Counted from the stretch's first letter, positions 11,841-23,074 are shown. The stretch: 64,000 nt of DNA from Citrobacter enshiensis (GCF_029338175.1 NZ_CP119862.1:1-64000), one strand, 5' to 3'. Made by a program: numbers and translations. Notes: a model not told the origin generated them from the letters alone.

Positions 11841-11967
11841 TATGCCCTAAACAATTCGCATTGCAGGAAGGTGGCAAGTGAGTGAATCTCCGGGAGCGTA
11901 CAAAAGTACGTGACGGGAGTGAGCGAGCGCAGCCAGCGCATCTGCAACGTGAAGTGTGACGGGAATA
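11841..11967 (+). repeat. ERIC (IRU) element, 127 bp, inside ibpAB
   Basis: Length is exactly that of a canonical ERIC, with inverted ends TATGCCC and GGGAATA. The core GGAGCGTACAAAAGTACGTG followed by a GTGAGCGAGCGCAGCC block matches ERIC with a few changes. It lies in the transcribed ibpA-ibpB gap, widening it to 238 bp, and ends 26 bp before the ibpB start, just ahead of its AAGGAG ribosome-binding site. Confidence 0.92.
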
Positions 11968-11993
11968 CTCGCTTCTTAGAAGGAGAAATGATT

Positions 11994-12422
11994 ATGCGTA
12001 ACTACGATTTATCCCCGCTGCTGCGTCAATGGATCGGTTTTGACAAACTGGCCAACGCCTTGCAAAACACCGGTGAAAGCCAGAGCTTCCCACCCTATAA
12101 CATCGAAAAAAGCGACGATAACCACTATCGCATTACCCTTGCGTTGGCCGGTTTCCGTCAGGAAGATCTGGATATTCAACTGGAAGGCACGCGCCTGACG
12201 GTGAAAGGCAGCCCGGAGCAGCCGGAAAAAGAGACCAAATGGTTGCATCAGGGGCTGGTCACTCAGCCGTTCAGTTTGAGCTTTACGCTGGCTGAACATA
12301 TGGAAGTCTCTGGTGCGACGTTTACCAACGGATTACTGCACATTGATTTAACACGCAATGTGCCAGAAACCCTCGCCCCGCAGCGTATCGAGATTCAGGA
12401 ACGACCTGCGTTAAATAGCTAA
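11994..12422 (+). CDS. ibpB: Small heat-shock chaperone IbpB
   Basis: Partner of IbpA in binding heat-denatured proteins. It has 142 residues as in E. coli. The alpha-crystallin domain covers about 36-125 ([27 protein letters not shown] ... NGLLHIDL) and the C-terminal IEI motif is present in [13 protein letters not shown]. Start ATG at 11994 gives the family N-terminus [19 protein letters not shown] and has AAGGAG 8 nt upstream; a longer open frame upstream runs through the ERIC element and is not coding. Second gene of the heat-shock operon, followed by a strong terminator. Confidence 0.98.
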   Translation: MRNYDLSPLLRQWIGFDKLANALQNTGESQSFPPYNIEKSDDNHYRITLALAGFRQEDLDIQLEGTRLTVKGSPEQPEKETKWLHQGLVTQPFSLSFTLAEHMEVSGATFTNGLLHIDLTRNVPETLAPQRIEIQERPALNS

Positions 12423-12438
12423 TTTACTGTTTGCCCTT

Positions 12439-12466
12439 GCCCCGCCAGAAATGACGGGGCTTTTTT
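12439..12466 (+). terminator. Intrinsic terminator after ibpB
   Basis: GCCCCG-N10-CGGGGC followed by six T. Confidence 0.92.
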
Positions 12467-12516
12467 GTGCTTTACCACCCATACATACCGCCTGTACTCT
12501 GCGAAAATCTGGTTAA

Positions 12517-14208
<1,692 letters not shown>

Positions 14209-14534
14209 AGGGATTAATCCTGCTGACCGGCATCCTATGGGTGCCGGTTATGATGTTTCAACACCGCTGACGGCGCATAACCCCTGCTTTGCTGAGAGCA
14301 TATCCCCACCTGACCCACGCAATCCCCTTCCTGCTTTCGTCGCGATAAGGCCAACTCAAGCCGGAGATCGTGACCCTTTCCGCACATATCCGTGGAGCCT
14401 GCAACCGCGTCCGGTGGCACGAGACTGCGTACGCAAAGTGTGAACGTTAAGGGGAAAAAGCCGACGTTCTGATGCACTATTGTTATTTCCTTCTCTGATC
14501 CTCTGAATAGGGAATGTCATTAAAAGGAGCCCTG
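14209..14534. other. Intergenic region between yidE and yidH
   Basis: A hairpin CCGGCA-tcctatggg-TGCCGG (14227-14247) follows yidE and may end its transcript, although it lacks a T run. The remaining ~280 bp holds no gene or RNA that I recognise. The end carries an AAAGGAG ribosome-binding site for yidH. In E. coli the yidP, glv and yidL-yidI genes occupy this gap. Confidence 0.5.
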
Positions 14535-14879
14535 ATGAAGATTTCTCGCCTTGGAGAAGCGCCGGATTACCGCTTCTCGCTGGCAAACGAGCGTACCTTT
14601 CTGGCGTGGATCCGCACCGCGCTGGGTTTTCTGGCGGCGGGTGTTGGTCTTGACCAGTTGGCGCCGGATTTTGCCACGCCAGTCATTCGTGAACTGCTGG
14701 CGTTGCTACTGTGTTTGTTCGCGGGCGGTCTGGCGATTTACGGCTACCTGCGATGGTTGCGTAATGAAAAGGCGATGCGTCTGAAAGAGGACCTGCCGTA
14801 CACCCACAGTTTGCTGATTATCAGTCTGATTTTGATGATCGTCGCGGTGATCGTTATGGCGCTGGTACTGTATGGCTGA
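14535..14879 (+). CDS. yidH: YidH, DUF202 inner-membrane protein
   Basis: A 114-residue membrane protein of unknown function, nearly identical in pattern to E. coli YidH (115). The DUF202 signature ANERTFLAWIRTALGFLAAGVGLDQL is at about 16-42, with three predicted helices (about 28-45, 50-70, 88-112). I chose ATG at 14535 because AGGAG lies 6-10 nt upstream and the product begins MKISRLGEAPDYRFSLANER as in the family. It overlaps yidG by 8 bp, indicating translational coupling. Confidence 0.95.
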   Translation: MKISRLGEAPDYRFSLANERTFLAWIRTALGFLAAGVGLDQLAPDFATPVIRELLALLLCLFAGGLAIYGYLRWLRNEKAMRLKEDLPYTHSLLIISLILMIVAVIVMALVLYG

Positions 14880-15234
14880 TAGCCGTAAAGCGCGCCGCAT
14901 TGCCGATCCGGGACTTCAGCCGGAGCGCACGTCGCTGGCCTGGTTCCGCACGCTGCTGGGCTATGGCGCGCTAATGGCGCTGGCGTTGAAACATCACTGG
15001 CATCAGGCGGGATTCTTGTTCTGGGTTTCTATTGGCGTGCTGGCGATTGTGGCGATCATTCTCTGGCGCTATACCCGCAGTCGTAACCTGATGGACGTCG
15101 CCCATTACGATTTTTCTCAATCTCGCGCGGTGCGTGACAAATTTATGATCTCCCTCGCGGTGTTATCCCTCGCAATACTGTTTGCTGTAACACACGTTCG
15201 CCAACTTATCGTATTTATCGGGGATTTTGCATGA
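14872..15234 (+). CDS. yidG: YidG, DUF202 inner-membrane protein
   Basis: A 120-residue DUF202 protein, paralogous to YidH: the motif LQPERTSLAWFRTLLGYGALMALALKHH is at about 16-43, followed by two further predicted membrane helices near 50-66 and 95-115. Function unknown; the YidH/YidG pair probably forms a membrane complex. It overlaps yidH by 8 bp and yidF by 4 bp (ATGA), so the three form one translation-coupled operon. Confidence 0.95.
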   Translation: MADSRKARRIADPGLQPERTSLAWFRTLLGYGALMALALKHHWHQAGFLFWVSIGVLAIVAIILWRYTRSRNLMDVAHYDFSQSRAVRDKFMISLAVLSLAILFAVTHVRQLIVFIGDFA

Positions 15235-15767
15235 CAGAGTGTGAGGACATGGATGTTAGTGAGGGAATTATTAAGGTGGTGGTAGATCACCAGGAATGTC
15301 AGCACCCGAATGATTTATATCGCAATGTACAACTAGCAGGCGTTCGTTCTGTGCAGTTTATTCCCCTGGTTGAACGCGATGAAAAAGGCTATCCGACCGC
15401 TGAATCCGTTACATCGGAAGACTGGGGGCGGTTTTTAAATACGGTATTTGATATATGGGTACGGGAAGATGTTAACCGGATATCCATTCAGCTGTTTGAT
15501 AAAATCTTAAGGCAGTGGTGTGGTCTTTCTGATGCGGTGAATTTACAGGATATTTCGCATATCGGCGCAGATTGTCGGAACTGTTACGTATTGCACTTCT
15601 GTGCTGGTGAATGCCTGAAATATCGTGATAGCAGCGAAAAAAGCGCGCTTTGTGCCGGTTATAAAACCTTTTTTAACGACTCTTCGCCGTACATGCGGGT
15701 TATGCGCGATCTTATTAAACAGCATCGCTCACCGATGGAACTGATGGCGATGCTGCGTCAAACTTAG
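15231..15767 (+). CDS. yidF: YidF, radical-SAM sulfatase-maturase C-terminal homologue
   Basis: A 178-residue protein resembling the C-terminal part of anaerobic sulfatase-maturating enzymes. A SPASM-type cysteine cluster is visible: C115, C118, C124, C128 and C141. The N-terminal radical-SAM barrel with its CxxxCxxC motif is missing, so the protein cannot be a complete maturase. E. coli YidF is similarly short and lies near the sulfatase gene yidJ, which is absent here. The start at 15231 overlaps yidG in ATGA; an alternative ATG lies 18 bp downstream. The role is unknown; it could be a remnant or a binding partner. Confidence 0.8.
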   Translation: MTECEDMDVSEGIIKVVVDHQECQHPNDLYRNVQLAGVRSVQFIPLVERDEKGYPTAESVTSEDWGRFLNTVFDIWVREDVNRISIQLFDKILRQWCGLSDAVNLQDISHIGADCRNCYVLHFCAGECLKYRDSSEKSALCAGYKTFFNDSSPYMRVMRDLIKQHRSPMELMAMLRQT

Positions 15768-17086
15768 CGACCTTTAGCCAGGTACTGCGCCATTTCGGCT
15801 TCCGGTACCATTCCGCCGCCCGTCGCCCATACCAGATGTGTGGCGTGGTTTAACTGCTCAGCAGTGAACCCGTGCATCTGTTGGTATGCGGCTGAACCAC
15901 ATACGCGCTGAGGTCCGGACATTCCCGCCAGTGCAGACGGCTCCAGGCGAATGCCTTCTTCCTGCGCCAGCCAACTCAGCATGTCATACATGGTTTGATC
16001 GTCAAGGGTATACAGCCCGTCCAGAAAACGCTCCATCGCCCGGCCAACAAAACCCGATGCACGCCCCACCGCCAGCCCGTCCGCCGCCGTCAGGTTATCG
16101 ATGCCAATCTCCTGAACGGAAATAGCGTCGTGCAGGCCAGTGTAAACGCCGAGCAGCATGCAAGGGGAGTGGGTCGGTTCGGCGAAGAAACAGTGAACGT
16201 TATCGCCGAACGCCAGTTTCAGGCCAAAAGCCACGCCGCCAGGGCCGCCGCCGACGCCGCACGGCAGATAAACAAACAGCGGGTGATCGGCATCCACTAC
16301 GCGACCCTGCTGTGCGAACTGCGCTTTCAGGCGCTGTCCGGCTACCGCGTAGCCCAGGAACAACGTGCGGGAGTTTTCATCGTCGATAAAGAAGCAGTTT
16401 GGATCGGACTCCGCCGCCTTACGCCCTTGCTCCACCGCCACGCCGTAATCTTCTTCGTACTCGACCACCGTCACACCGTGGCTGCGCAGTTTGGCCTTTT
16501 TCCACGCACGGGCATCGGCAGACATGTGTACGGTGACCTTAAAGCCGATGCAGGCGCTCATGATGCCGATCGACAAGCCCAGGTTACCGGTCGAACCCAC
16601 CGCGATGCTGTACTGACTGAAGAACTGTTTGAATTCAGGCGAGAGCAGCACGCTGTAGTCATCTTCAGTGGTTAGCAGCCCGGCGGCCAGCGCCAGTTTT
16701 TCTGCGTGGGTCAGCACTTCATAGATGCCGCCACGGGCCTTAATCGAGCCGGAGATGGGTAGGTGGCTGTCTTTTTTCAGCAGAATTTCACCGCAGATAG
16801 ACTGCCCGTACTCTTTTTCCAGCCGTTTTTGCATCGCAGGAACAGCGGCCAGTTCGGATTCAATAATCCCGCCGGTGGCGGCGGTTTCCGGGAAGGCTTT
16901 CGCCAGATACGGCGCAAAGCGGGTCAGGCGAGCATGGGCGTCCTGAACATCCTGCTCCGTCAGGCCGACATACGGTAAACCTTCTGCCAGAGAGGTCGTG
17001 GCCGGGTTAAACCAGGTCGTTTCTTTGAGAGCGACCAGATCCTCCACCAAAGGATACTGGGCGATGAGATTTTGAATGTTTTCCAT
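15764..17086 (-). CDS. dsdA: D-serine ammonia-lyase (D-serine dehydratase)
   Basis: DsdA is a cytosolic PLP enzyme converting D-serine to pyruvate and ammonia, detoxifying it and using it as carbon and nitrogen source. The 440-residue product has the PLP Lys at 116 in SGSIKARGG, the glycine loop GSTGNLGLS, and the Gly-rich CGVGGGPGG. Start ATG at 17086 ([17 protein letters not shown]) matches the family; longer in-frame extension is not conserved. It is 17 bp downstream of dsdX in one operon. Its stop overlaps yidF by 4 bp, tail to tail. Confidence 0.97.
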   Translation of the reverse strand: MENIQNLIAQYPLVEDLVALKETTWFNPATTSLAEGLPYVGLTEQDVQDAHARLTRFAPYLAKAFPETAATGGIIESELAAVPAMQKRLEKEYGQSICGEILLKKDSHLPISGSIKARGGIYEVLTHAEKLALAAGLLTTEDDYSVLLSPEFKQFFSQYSIAVGSTGNLGLSIGIMSACIGFKVTVHMSADARAWKKAKLRSHGVTVVEYEEDYGVAVEQGRKAAESDPNCFFIDDENSRTLFLGYAVAGQRLKAQFAQQGRVVDADHPLFVYLPCGVGGGPGGVAFGLKLAFGDNVHCFFAEPTHSPCMLLGVYTGLHDAISVQEIGIDNLTAADGLAVGRASGFVGRAMERFLDGLYTLDDQTMYDMLSWLAQEEGIRLEPSALAGMSGPQRVCGSAAYQQMHGFTAEQLNHATHLVWATGGGMVPEAEMAQYLAKGR

Positions 17087-17103
17087 AGTACGTCTCTTTA
17101 CGC

Positions 17104-18441
17104 TTAGATAATAAAGGAAAGCAGGAATGTGCAAGCCAGTGCAATAACCGACGCGATAAATGTCGCGGTCGTATAGTATTTAAACGTCTCATTCAGGGTG
17201 GCGCCGCAGTATTGCTTCACCAGCCAGAAGAGGGAATCTGTCACGATCGTGCAGCCAATTGCGCCAGAACCGATGGCAATAGCGATGATCTCTGGACTCA
17301 CGTTGGGATAGAGCGGCAGCATCGGCGCGACAATCGCCGTTGCACCCATCATCGCGACCGTTGCCGAACCGACCGCAGCGTGCAGAATAAGCGCCACCAG
17401 CCAGGCCAGCAGGATGGGGTGCATATGCATATTGGAGAGGATCACCGCGAGGGTATCCGCCAGGCCGCTGCTCTTCAGGATGGCGTTGAACGCGCCGCCC
17501 GCACCGATAATCAGCAGAATGTTAGCAATGGAACCAAAACCGTTTTCGGTATGGGTGAGCAGCGTACCCATGCCGATATGCTGACGCAAACCGAGAATGT
17601 AATACGCCACGAAAACCGCGATAAACATGGCAGTAATCGGGTTGCCGATAAACTCCAGCAGGGTGTACAGCGTACTGCCTTTCGCCATGTTCAGTTCAGC
17701 GACGGTTTTCGCCAGCATCAGACCAATCGGCAGCAGGACGGTAAACAGCGTTGCGCTCAGTGACGGCAGCGTTTTTTCGTCACGGACTTTAAGGTCAGAA
17801 AACTCAGCGGGTACTGCTTTAAACGGAAGACGGTTGCCGAGTAACTTTAGGAACAGCGGTCCGCCGATAAGCGAGGCCATCAGCCCTACCAGCAACCCAT
17901 AGACAATGACGGAACCCAGATCGGCGCCCAGTTTGTTGGCGACGAACAGCGCGGCCGGATGCGGCGGCACCACGCAGTGTACGGCCATTAGGGCGGTACA
18001 TAACGGGATCGCCAGTTTCAGCAATGAGGTGTTGGTTTTTTTGGCGATGGAGAACGCCAGCGGAATTAACAGCACCACCCCCACTTCCACAAACAGCGTG
18101 ATACCGCAGATCAGCCCCACCAGCACCATAATGACGTCGGCGGAGAGCCAGCGACAGCGCTGGAGCGTTAAGCCAATGCGTTCTGCCGCACCGGAAACTT
18201 CCATCATTTTGCCAAGAATGGTTCCCAGACCGATAACGGCGGCGAGGAAACCCAGCGTGCCACCGATACCACTCTCAATGGCGTTGACCATCTCCAGCGG
18301 GCCCATATCCATCATCGTGCCCACAAAGAAGCTGGCTAACAGCAGCGCCAGAAACGGGTGGAATTTGAACTTCACGATGGTCAAAACGATTAACACGATG
18401 CTGATTAGCAGCGTGCTCACAACCCAGATTTGAGAGTGCAT
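17104..18441 (-). CDS. dsdX: D-serine transporter DsdX (GntP family)
   Basis: An inner-membrane proton symporter for D-serine, 445 residues as in E. coli. It is hydrophobic throughout with about 12 predicted segments and family motifs such as [40 protein letters not shown] and [17 protein letters not shown]. First gene of dsdXA, divergent from the regulator dsdC across 227 bp that should hold the DsdC-dependent promoter. Confidence 0.97.
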   Translation of the reverse strand: MHSQIWVVSTLLISIVLIVLTIVKFKFHPFLALLLASFFVGTMMDMGPLEMVNAIESGIGGTLGFLAAVIGLGTILGKMMEVSGAAERIGLTLQRCRWLSADVIMVLVGLICGITLFVEVGVVLLIPLAFSIAKKTNTSLLKLAIPLCTALMAVHCVVPPHPAALFVANKLGADLGSVIVYGLLVGLMASLIGGPLFLKLLGNRLPFKAVPAEFSDLKVRDEKTLPSLSATLFTVLLPIGLMLAKTVAELNMAKGSTLYTLLEFIGNPITAMFIAVFVAYYILGLRQHIGMGTLLTHTENGFGSIANILLIIGAGGAFNAILKSSGLADTLAVILSNMHMHPILLAWLVALILHAAVGSATVAMMGATAIVAPMLPLYPNVSPEIIAIAIGSGAIGCTIVTDSLFWLVKQYCGATLNETFKYYTTATFIASVIALACTFLLSFII

Positions 18442-18668
18442 ATCTCACCTTGCCCTGTGATTAACGTGGTTATATTGGACAAAAAAACGGCGTAGGCTGA
18501 CAAACGATATAATTCCCACTTAACATGAGCTAAATTGAATCAAAATGGTGATATGCGTCTAAAAATGACTGTTTTATGCAGTATGGTTCACGCTGATTCA
18601 TCTTTGTGCTGATTTTTTCAGCGTATTTTTTTACACTGCGGGAAATAATCAGAGGCTCAGAGGTGGTT

Positions 18669-19592
18669 ATGGATCCCCTTCGCGAAGTCAGAAATCGTCT
18701 ACTCAACGGCTGGCAGCTATCAAAGCTCTACACTTTTGAAGTGGCGGCGAGACATCAGTCTTTTGCGCTGGCCGCAGATGAACTGTCATTAAGTCCCAGC
18801 GCCGTCAGCCACCGAATTAACCAGCTTGAAGACGAATTGGGTATTCAGCTGTTTGTTCGCTCACACCGGAAAGTGGAATTAACGCACGAAGGGAAGCGGG
18901 TGTTCTGGGCGCTGAAATCGTCGCTGGATACGCTGAATCAGGAGATCCTCGACATTAAAAACCAGGAGCTCTCCGGTACGCTCACGGTTTACTCGCGGCC
19001 TTCCATCGCCCAGTGCTGGCTGGTGCCCGCATTAGGTGATTTCACGCGCCGCTACCCGTCTATTTCGCTGACCATATTGACCGGTAACGACAACGTGAAT
19101 CTCCAGCGCGCGGGTATTGATCTGGCGATCTACTTTGACGACGCCCCCTCTGCGCAACTGACGCACCATTTCCTGATGGATGAGGCAATCCTGCCTGTAT
19201 GCAGTCCGGACTATGCCCGGCGTTTTGACCTGCAGGGTGCGTTGGTTAATCTGCGTCACTGTACGCTTCTGCACGATCGTCAGGCGTGGAGCAACGACTC
19301 CGGAACGGATGAATGGCACAGTTGGGCGCAACACTTTGGGGTTGATTTGCCGTTATCATCGGGGATTGGCTTCGATCGTTCGGATTTGGCGGTGATTGCC
19401 GCAATGAACCATATTGGTGTCGCGATGGGGCGTCAGCGGCTGGTGCAAAAACGACTCGACAGCGGGGAGCTTGTCGCGCCTTTCGGCGAGATGGCGCTGA
19501 AATGTCACCAGCATTACTACATGACCACGCTGCCTGGCCGGCAGTGGCCGAAAATAGAGGCCTTTATCGGCTGGCTGCAAGAGCAGGTGTGA
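18669..19592 (+). CDS. dsdC: LysR-type regulator DsdC
   Basis: DsdC activates dsdXA in response to D-serine. From ATG at 18669 the product has 307 residues and begins MDPLREVRNRLLNGWQLSKL; an upstream in-frame ATG adds non-conserved residues. The winged HTH lies at about 20-75 (FEVAARHQSFALAADELSLS, SAVSHRINQLEDELG), followed by a periplasmic-binding-like effector domain from about 105. The AGGTGG sequence just ahead of ATG could serve as ribosome-binding site. Divergent from dsdX, the standard LysR layout. In E. coli K-12 this cluster is elsewhere (near argW). Confidence 0.96.
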   Translation: MDPLREVRNRLLNGWQLSKLYTFEVAARHQSFALAADELSLSPSAVSHRINQLEDELGIQLFVRSHRKVELTHEGKRVFWALKSSLDTLNQEILDIKNQELSGTLTVYSRPSIAQCWLVPALGDFTRRYPSISLTILTGNDNVNLQRAGIDLAIYFDDAPSAQLTHHFLMDEAILPVCSPDYARRFDLQGALVNLRHCTLLHDRQAWSNDSGTDEWHSWAQHFGVDLPLSSGIGFDRSDLAVIAAMNHIGVAMGRQRLVQKRLDSGELVAPFGEMALKCHQHYYMTTLPGRQWPKIEAFIGWLQEQV

Positions 19593-19681
19593 TGAGATTT
19601 ATTACGCTTGCACCCTACACCAGGTGGCGAGGATTATGCTAAATACGTGATATCCCTCCCGGTTAATGACTGAGGACAACC

Positions 19682-20743
19682 GTGTTAAAACCACTCATCT
19701 CTCTCCTGTTGCTCGCCAGCGCTGTCGTGTGCGCCGCTGAACGGCCGCTCATGGCTTCGCATTATGCGCAGCTATTGGGGGCAGGAATGGATGTCGACTG
19801 GGCGCGAACCGACAGAGGCATCCGTGAATTTGATCCATTGGTGGTCCGCGATTTCAGGACAAAGGGATTAACCCACGTGCGTATCCGGGTCGCGGGTGAG
19901 CCGACGGAAGCGCGGTTGATTCACCTGCGTAAACTGGTTGAAGCCTGTAACCAGTATGACGTGATCCCCATTATTGCGTATCAGGCCGATGAGTATAAAA
20001 ACGATCCCAGCGCCGGAAACGAAAAAGAGGTGGAAAACTGGTGGATTGCCGTAGCGCACTATTTCGCGCAAAGTTCGCCGTTGCTGGGTTTTGACTTAAT
20101 CTATGAACCGGCGGAGAAACTCAACCGTAGTCAGGCTTCACTCAATCGGGTGTATGACAAAACCCTCCGCGCGATCCACGCCATTGACCCGCAGCGCATG
20201 ATCTTTATTGCCCCACGCATGCGTGCCGCACCGGAGGCGTTGTCGGGTCTTAAACTGCCGCCGGGCAGTCAAAACTATGTGCTGGCACAGTGGCATATCT
20301 TTCCGTGGGGGCCGTTAAAGAGTAATGGCAAATACCCCTGGACCTCCGGCACATCGGCGGAAAAAGTCGCCATCCGCGCGCGGATAAACGCCGCCATACA
20401 TTGGCAGCAGAAAACCGGTCATGCCAGTTGGGTCGGGGGCTGGTCGCCGGGAGAAACCATCAAAAATGCGCCATCGCCTTCACAGCTCGCCTTTGCCCGT
20501 TTTATGGCCTGTGAGCTGAAGAAAGCGAAAATTCCGTATGCTATCAACGCGGATACGCAGTTTTATGATGGGGAAGAGGGAGCGTGGCGGCCAGCGCTGG
20601 AACCGTTGCTGACCGCGATGATATCGCCGAAGTGTGAACAGCCCGGCGATAAGCCGGGCCATCATCTGATTAAACCGCCTGCTCCTGATGGGATACACGA
20701 GACGCCAGTGGGAGCCAGCACAGTAAAATCAACAGCCCCATAA
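19682..20743 (+). CDS. Secreted glycoside hydrolase family 5-like protein
   Basis: A 353-residue exported protein. The signal peptide is MLKPLISLLLLASAVVCA, cut before AERP. The rest resembles GH5 (cellulase-type) TIM barrels: THVRIRV near 64-70, a candidate acid/base E142 in GFDLIYEPAEKLN, HIFPWG near 205, and a candidate nucleophile E258 in VGGWSPGE. The substrate is unknown. The last ~34 residues run through the emrD terminator hairpin and 74 bp into the 3' end of emrD; this tail has low-complexity composition and may come from loss of an earlier stop. It follows dsdC by 89 bp, with its own GAGGACAA ribosome-binding site. Confidence 0.72.
   Translation: MLKPLISLLLLASAVVCAAERPLMASHYAQLLGAGMDVDWARTDRGIREFDPLVVRDFRTKGLTHVRIRVAGEPTEARLIHLRKLVEACNQYDVIPIIAYQADEYKNDPSAGNEKEVENWWIAVAHYFAQSSPLLGFDLIYEPAEKLNRSQASLNRVYDKTLRAIHAIDPQRMIFIAPRMRAAPEALSGLKLPPGSQNYVLAQWHIFPWGPLKSNGKYPWTSGTSAEKVAIRARINAAIHWQQKTGHASWVGGWSPGETIKNAPSPSQLAFARFMACELKKAKIPYAINADTQFYDGEEGAWRPALEPLLTAMISPKCEQPGDKPGHHLIKPPAPDGIHETPVGASTVKSTAP
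20641..20660 (-). terminator. Terminator hairpin after emrD
   Basis: GCCCGGC-gataa-GCCGGGC. It lies inside the 3' end of the convergent GH5-like open frame. Confidence 0.7.
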
Positions 20744-21854
20744 AGGTCATCAACATCCCGAGGCTGGCTTGCCCGGTTTGCGGCATCATCGCGGAGAGCC
20801 ACGCCAGCACGCCAGAGCCGATGTTTTGCAAGCCACCTACCAGTGCACCGGCTGTTCCGGCCAGGAACGGGAAAGGTTCCATCGCCCCGCTGGTTGCCAG
20901 CGGAAACAACATGCCTGCGCCGAAGAAGAACAGCGCAGCCGGGATCAACAGCGTCCAGACGTTCATCACGCCGAACCAGCCAGGGACCCACATCATCACG
21001 CCTGCCAGCAGGCAGCTGATCACCGATTGCCACATCAGCGTGGAGAAGCGTTTATTGGGACGACCGGCAAACCATGCGCCGAAAAACGCCGCCGGGATCG
21101 GCAGAATAAACAAGACGCTCACCACCATGCTGCTTAAACCTAATACGGCACCCATCAGTACACCGGAGCAGGCCTCGAAGACGGCAATCCCGGCCAGGCC
21201 GCCGATCAGCATCAGTAAATAACAGGTAAACGCGCCGTTGCTGAACAGGGTTTTGTAGCTGGTGATAAGCCGTGTGCGCGGTGCGCCCGTCGGACGGGTT
21301 TCCGGCATCCAGCGTGCCATGCTAACGGTGACACCTGCGCAGAGGACCAGCAGAAAGATGTAACAGGCGCGCCAGTTCCACATAGTGTCCAGCAGACCGC
21401 CGATCAGCGGAGCCATCAACGGGCTGACCAAAATCCCCATATTCAGCAAGCTGTTGGCGTGGCGCAGTTGTGTGCCCTCATACAGATCGCGCGGTAAGGT
21501 ACGCGCCATCACCCCGCCAACGCCGGTCCCCATGCCCTGCATCGCACTGGCGGCAATCAGCACCGTCAGGCTGTGGGTGGTGATGGCGACCAGCGTGGCC
21601 AGCATAAAGATGGACATGCCGACGAGGATCACCGGGCGACGCCCGACACGGTCGGAAAGTGGGCCGTAAACCAGCTGTGACAGACCGTACGTCAGCAGGT
21701 AGGCGGCCATCACGCTTTGTACGGCCCCTTCGCGGACATTCAGTTCACGCGCCATATCGGCAATTGCCGGGATATAGATGGTTTGCGCCATCTGACCCAC
21801 TGCGACAAGTAATACCAACATCAACAACAAATTGACGCTTTTCTGCCTTTTCAT
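20670..21854 (-). CDS. emrD: Multidrug efflux MFS transporter EmrD
   Basis: EmrD is a 12-helix drug:proton antiporter that exports uncouplers and detergents. The 394-residue length equals E. coli. The signature GPLSDRVGRRPVILVG between helices 2 and 3 and motif C-like ANSLLNMGILVSPLMAPLIGG are seen. Start MKRQKSVNLLLML agrees with the family. Monocistronic; its 3' end overlaps the GH5-like gene. Confidence 0.97.
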   Translation of the reverse strand: MKRQKSVNLLLMLVLLVAVGQMAQTIYIPAIADMARELNVREGAVQSVMAAYLLTYGLSQLVYGPLSDRVGRRPVILVGMSIFMLATLVAITTHSLTVLIAASAMQGMGTGVGGVMARTLPRDLYEGTQLRHANSLLNMGILVSPLMAPLIGGLLDTMWNWRACYIFLLVLCAGVTVSMARWMPETRPTGAPRTRLITSYKTLFSNGAFTCYLLMLIGGLAGIAVFEACSGVLMGAVLGLSSMVVSVLFILPIPAAFFGAWFAGRPNKRFSTLMWQSVISCLLAGVMMWVPGWFGVMNVWTLLIPAALFFFGAGMLFPLATSGAMEPFPFLAGTAGALVGGLQNIGSGVLAWLSAMMPQTGQASLGMLMTFMGLLILLCWLPLASRVSHQEQAV

Positions 21855-21998
21855 TTCGCTGATTACTTTTTAAAAAGAGAAAAAAATAAGAATAAGTGGC
21901 TATGTATTGCCATAAATGCGAGTGAAATCTACCACACCAGTAAAAGAAGGCCAGATAGACGACTGGAATGGTGTGTCGGCGAACGGCAGGATATGTAA

Positions 21999-22025
21999 AC
22001 AAAAAACGGCAACAAATGTTGCCGG
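21999..22025 (-). terminator. Intrinsic terminator after the EamA transporter gene
   Basis: On the minus strand: CGGCAAC-attt-GTTGCCG followed by six T. Confidence 0.9.
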
Positions 22026-22031
22026 ATTGCA

Positions 22032-22865
22032 TCAAGCAAGGCGAAGCAGCATGGCGCCAGCGGCAATACCGCCTGCGGCGACGAGACGCAACCCGACGAC
22101 CCGCTCTTTGAGCAATAGCCACGCGATAAGCGCGCCGAACAAAATAGAGGTCTCGCGCAGCGCGGCGACCACCGCCAGGGGGGATTGTGTCATCGCCCAC
22201 AGCGCCAGTCCGTAAGAGCCCATGGTGCCGATGCCGCCAAAAATCCCCTTCTTCCAGTGCTGCACCAGGTAGCGTGCGGCCTCCTGGCGTCGGGCAATCA
22301 TCGCCCAACTCAACAGGCAGGAGCCATTGAGGAAGAATGTCCACAAGGTGTATCCCAGCGCGGTTTCCGACAGTCGTACGCCCGTCCCGTCCACCAGCGT
22401 ATATCCGGCAATAAAACAGGCGTTAATCAGGGCCAGAACCACGCCCTGCCGGGAACTGGCGTGGCCGTTGAAGGCCATACCGAGGATGGCAATGCAGATC
22501 ACCACAATACCGACCCAGGCCAGTGAGGAGAGGCTGTCGCCGAGAAACAGTACGCTGATTATCGCGACCAGCAGCGGAGCGGAACCGCGCATTAAGGGAT
22601 AGGTTTGGCTCATATCCGAAACCTGATAGGTTTTGGCGACCAGAACGGTATAGACCACCTGTAACACGGTAGAGGCGGCTAAAAAGGGGATGCTGGCAAC
22701 GGCAGGCGGCGGGGCAAAAGGTAAACAAACCAGCGCCATTAATGCCGCAGAACCGCTGACGCCAATCGCCGAGTAGAGCTTGTCGTTTCCTGCTTTCACG
22801 ATGGCGTTCCAGCTGGCGTGCAGCAGCGCGGCGAACAGCAAAATGCAGAAAACGGAAAGGGTCAT
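22032..22865 (-). CDS. EamA-family (DMT) transporter
   Basis: A 277-residue inner-membrane protein with about ten predicted helices in two EamA repeats (about 1-133 and 143-275). Typical features are the N-terminal LLHASWNAIVKAG and a second-repeat WLLLKERVVGLRLVAAGGIAAGAMLL. DMT exporters carry amino acids, metabolites or drugs; nothing here fixes the substrate. It is followed by a clear terminator and lies between emrD and tisB; E. coli K-12 has no equivalent that I recall at this site. Confidence 0.85.
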   Translation of the reverse strand: MTLSVFCILLFAALLHASWNAIVKAGNDKLYSAIGVSGSAALMALVCLPFAPPPAVASIPFLAASTVLQVVYTVLVAKTYQVSDMSQTYPLMRGSAPLLVAIISVLFLGDSLSSLAWVGIVVICIAILGMAFNGHASSRQGVVLALINACFIAGYTLVDGTGVRLSETALGYTLWTFFLNGSCLLSWAMIARRQEAARYLVQHWKKGIFGGIGTMGSYGLALWAMTQSPLAVVAALRETSILFGALIAWLLLKERVVGLRLVAAGGIAAGAMLLRLA

Positions 22866-22937
22866 GGCGACAGGTGTCTTAAGGGATGTAATAAAAATGT
22901 AACATACTCTTGAGGTACACGCACCAGGCAGAGGGTG

Positions 22938-22965
22938 AAAGGGGAGCGGTTGTCCGCTCCCCTTT
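22938..22965 (-). terminator. Terminator of the tisAB transcript
   Basis: AAAGGGGAGCGG-acaa-CCGCTCCCCTTT on the minus strand, 20 bp after the tisB stop; a long perfect stem with a short U run at the end. Confidence 0.85.
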
Positions 22966-22984
22966 GGTGCGGCTTGAATCTGAA

Positions 22985-23074
22985 TTACTTGAGGTATTTC
23001 AGAACAGCATCAAGCAGTTGCAGTGCAGCAACAATGAGTTTCAGGATAAGAATAGCGATATCCACGAGGCTCAT
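22985..23074 (-). CDS. tisB: SOS-induced membrane toxin TisB (type I toxin)
   Basis: A 29-residue hydrophobic peptide nearly identical to E. coli TisB: it starts MSLVDIAILILKLIVAALQ (E. coli has MNLVDIAI) and ends AVLKYLK. TisB inserts in the inner membrane as a narrow pore, lowers the proton motive force and promotes persistence after DNA damage. A ribosome-binding site CAGGAGACG precedes ATG. A LexA box lies about 240 bp upstream and the antitoxin RNA IstR-1 is encoded divergently just beyond; a 21-nt IstR-complementary site sits in the tisAB leader. Identified by sequence and the complete regulatory context. Confidence 0.97.
   Translation of the reverse strand: MSLVDIAILILKLIVAALQLLDAVLKYLK

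Noticed and set aside
16000-16675. 226-codon plus-strand frame inside dsdA
   Set aside because: Antisense to dsdA, a complete PLP enzyme gene with intact motifs.
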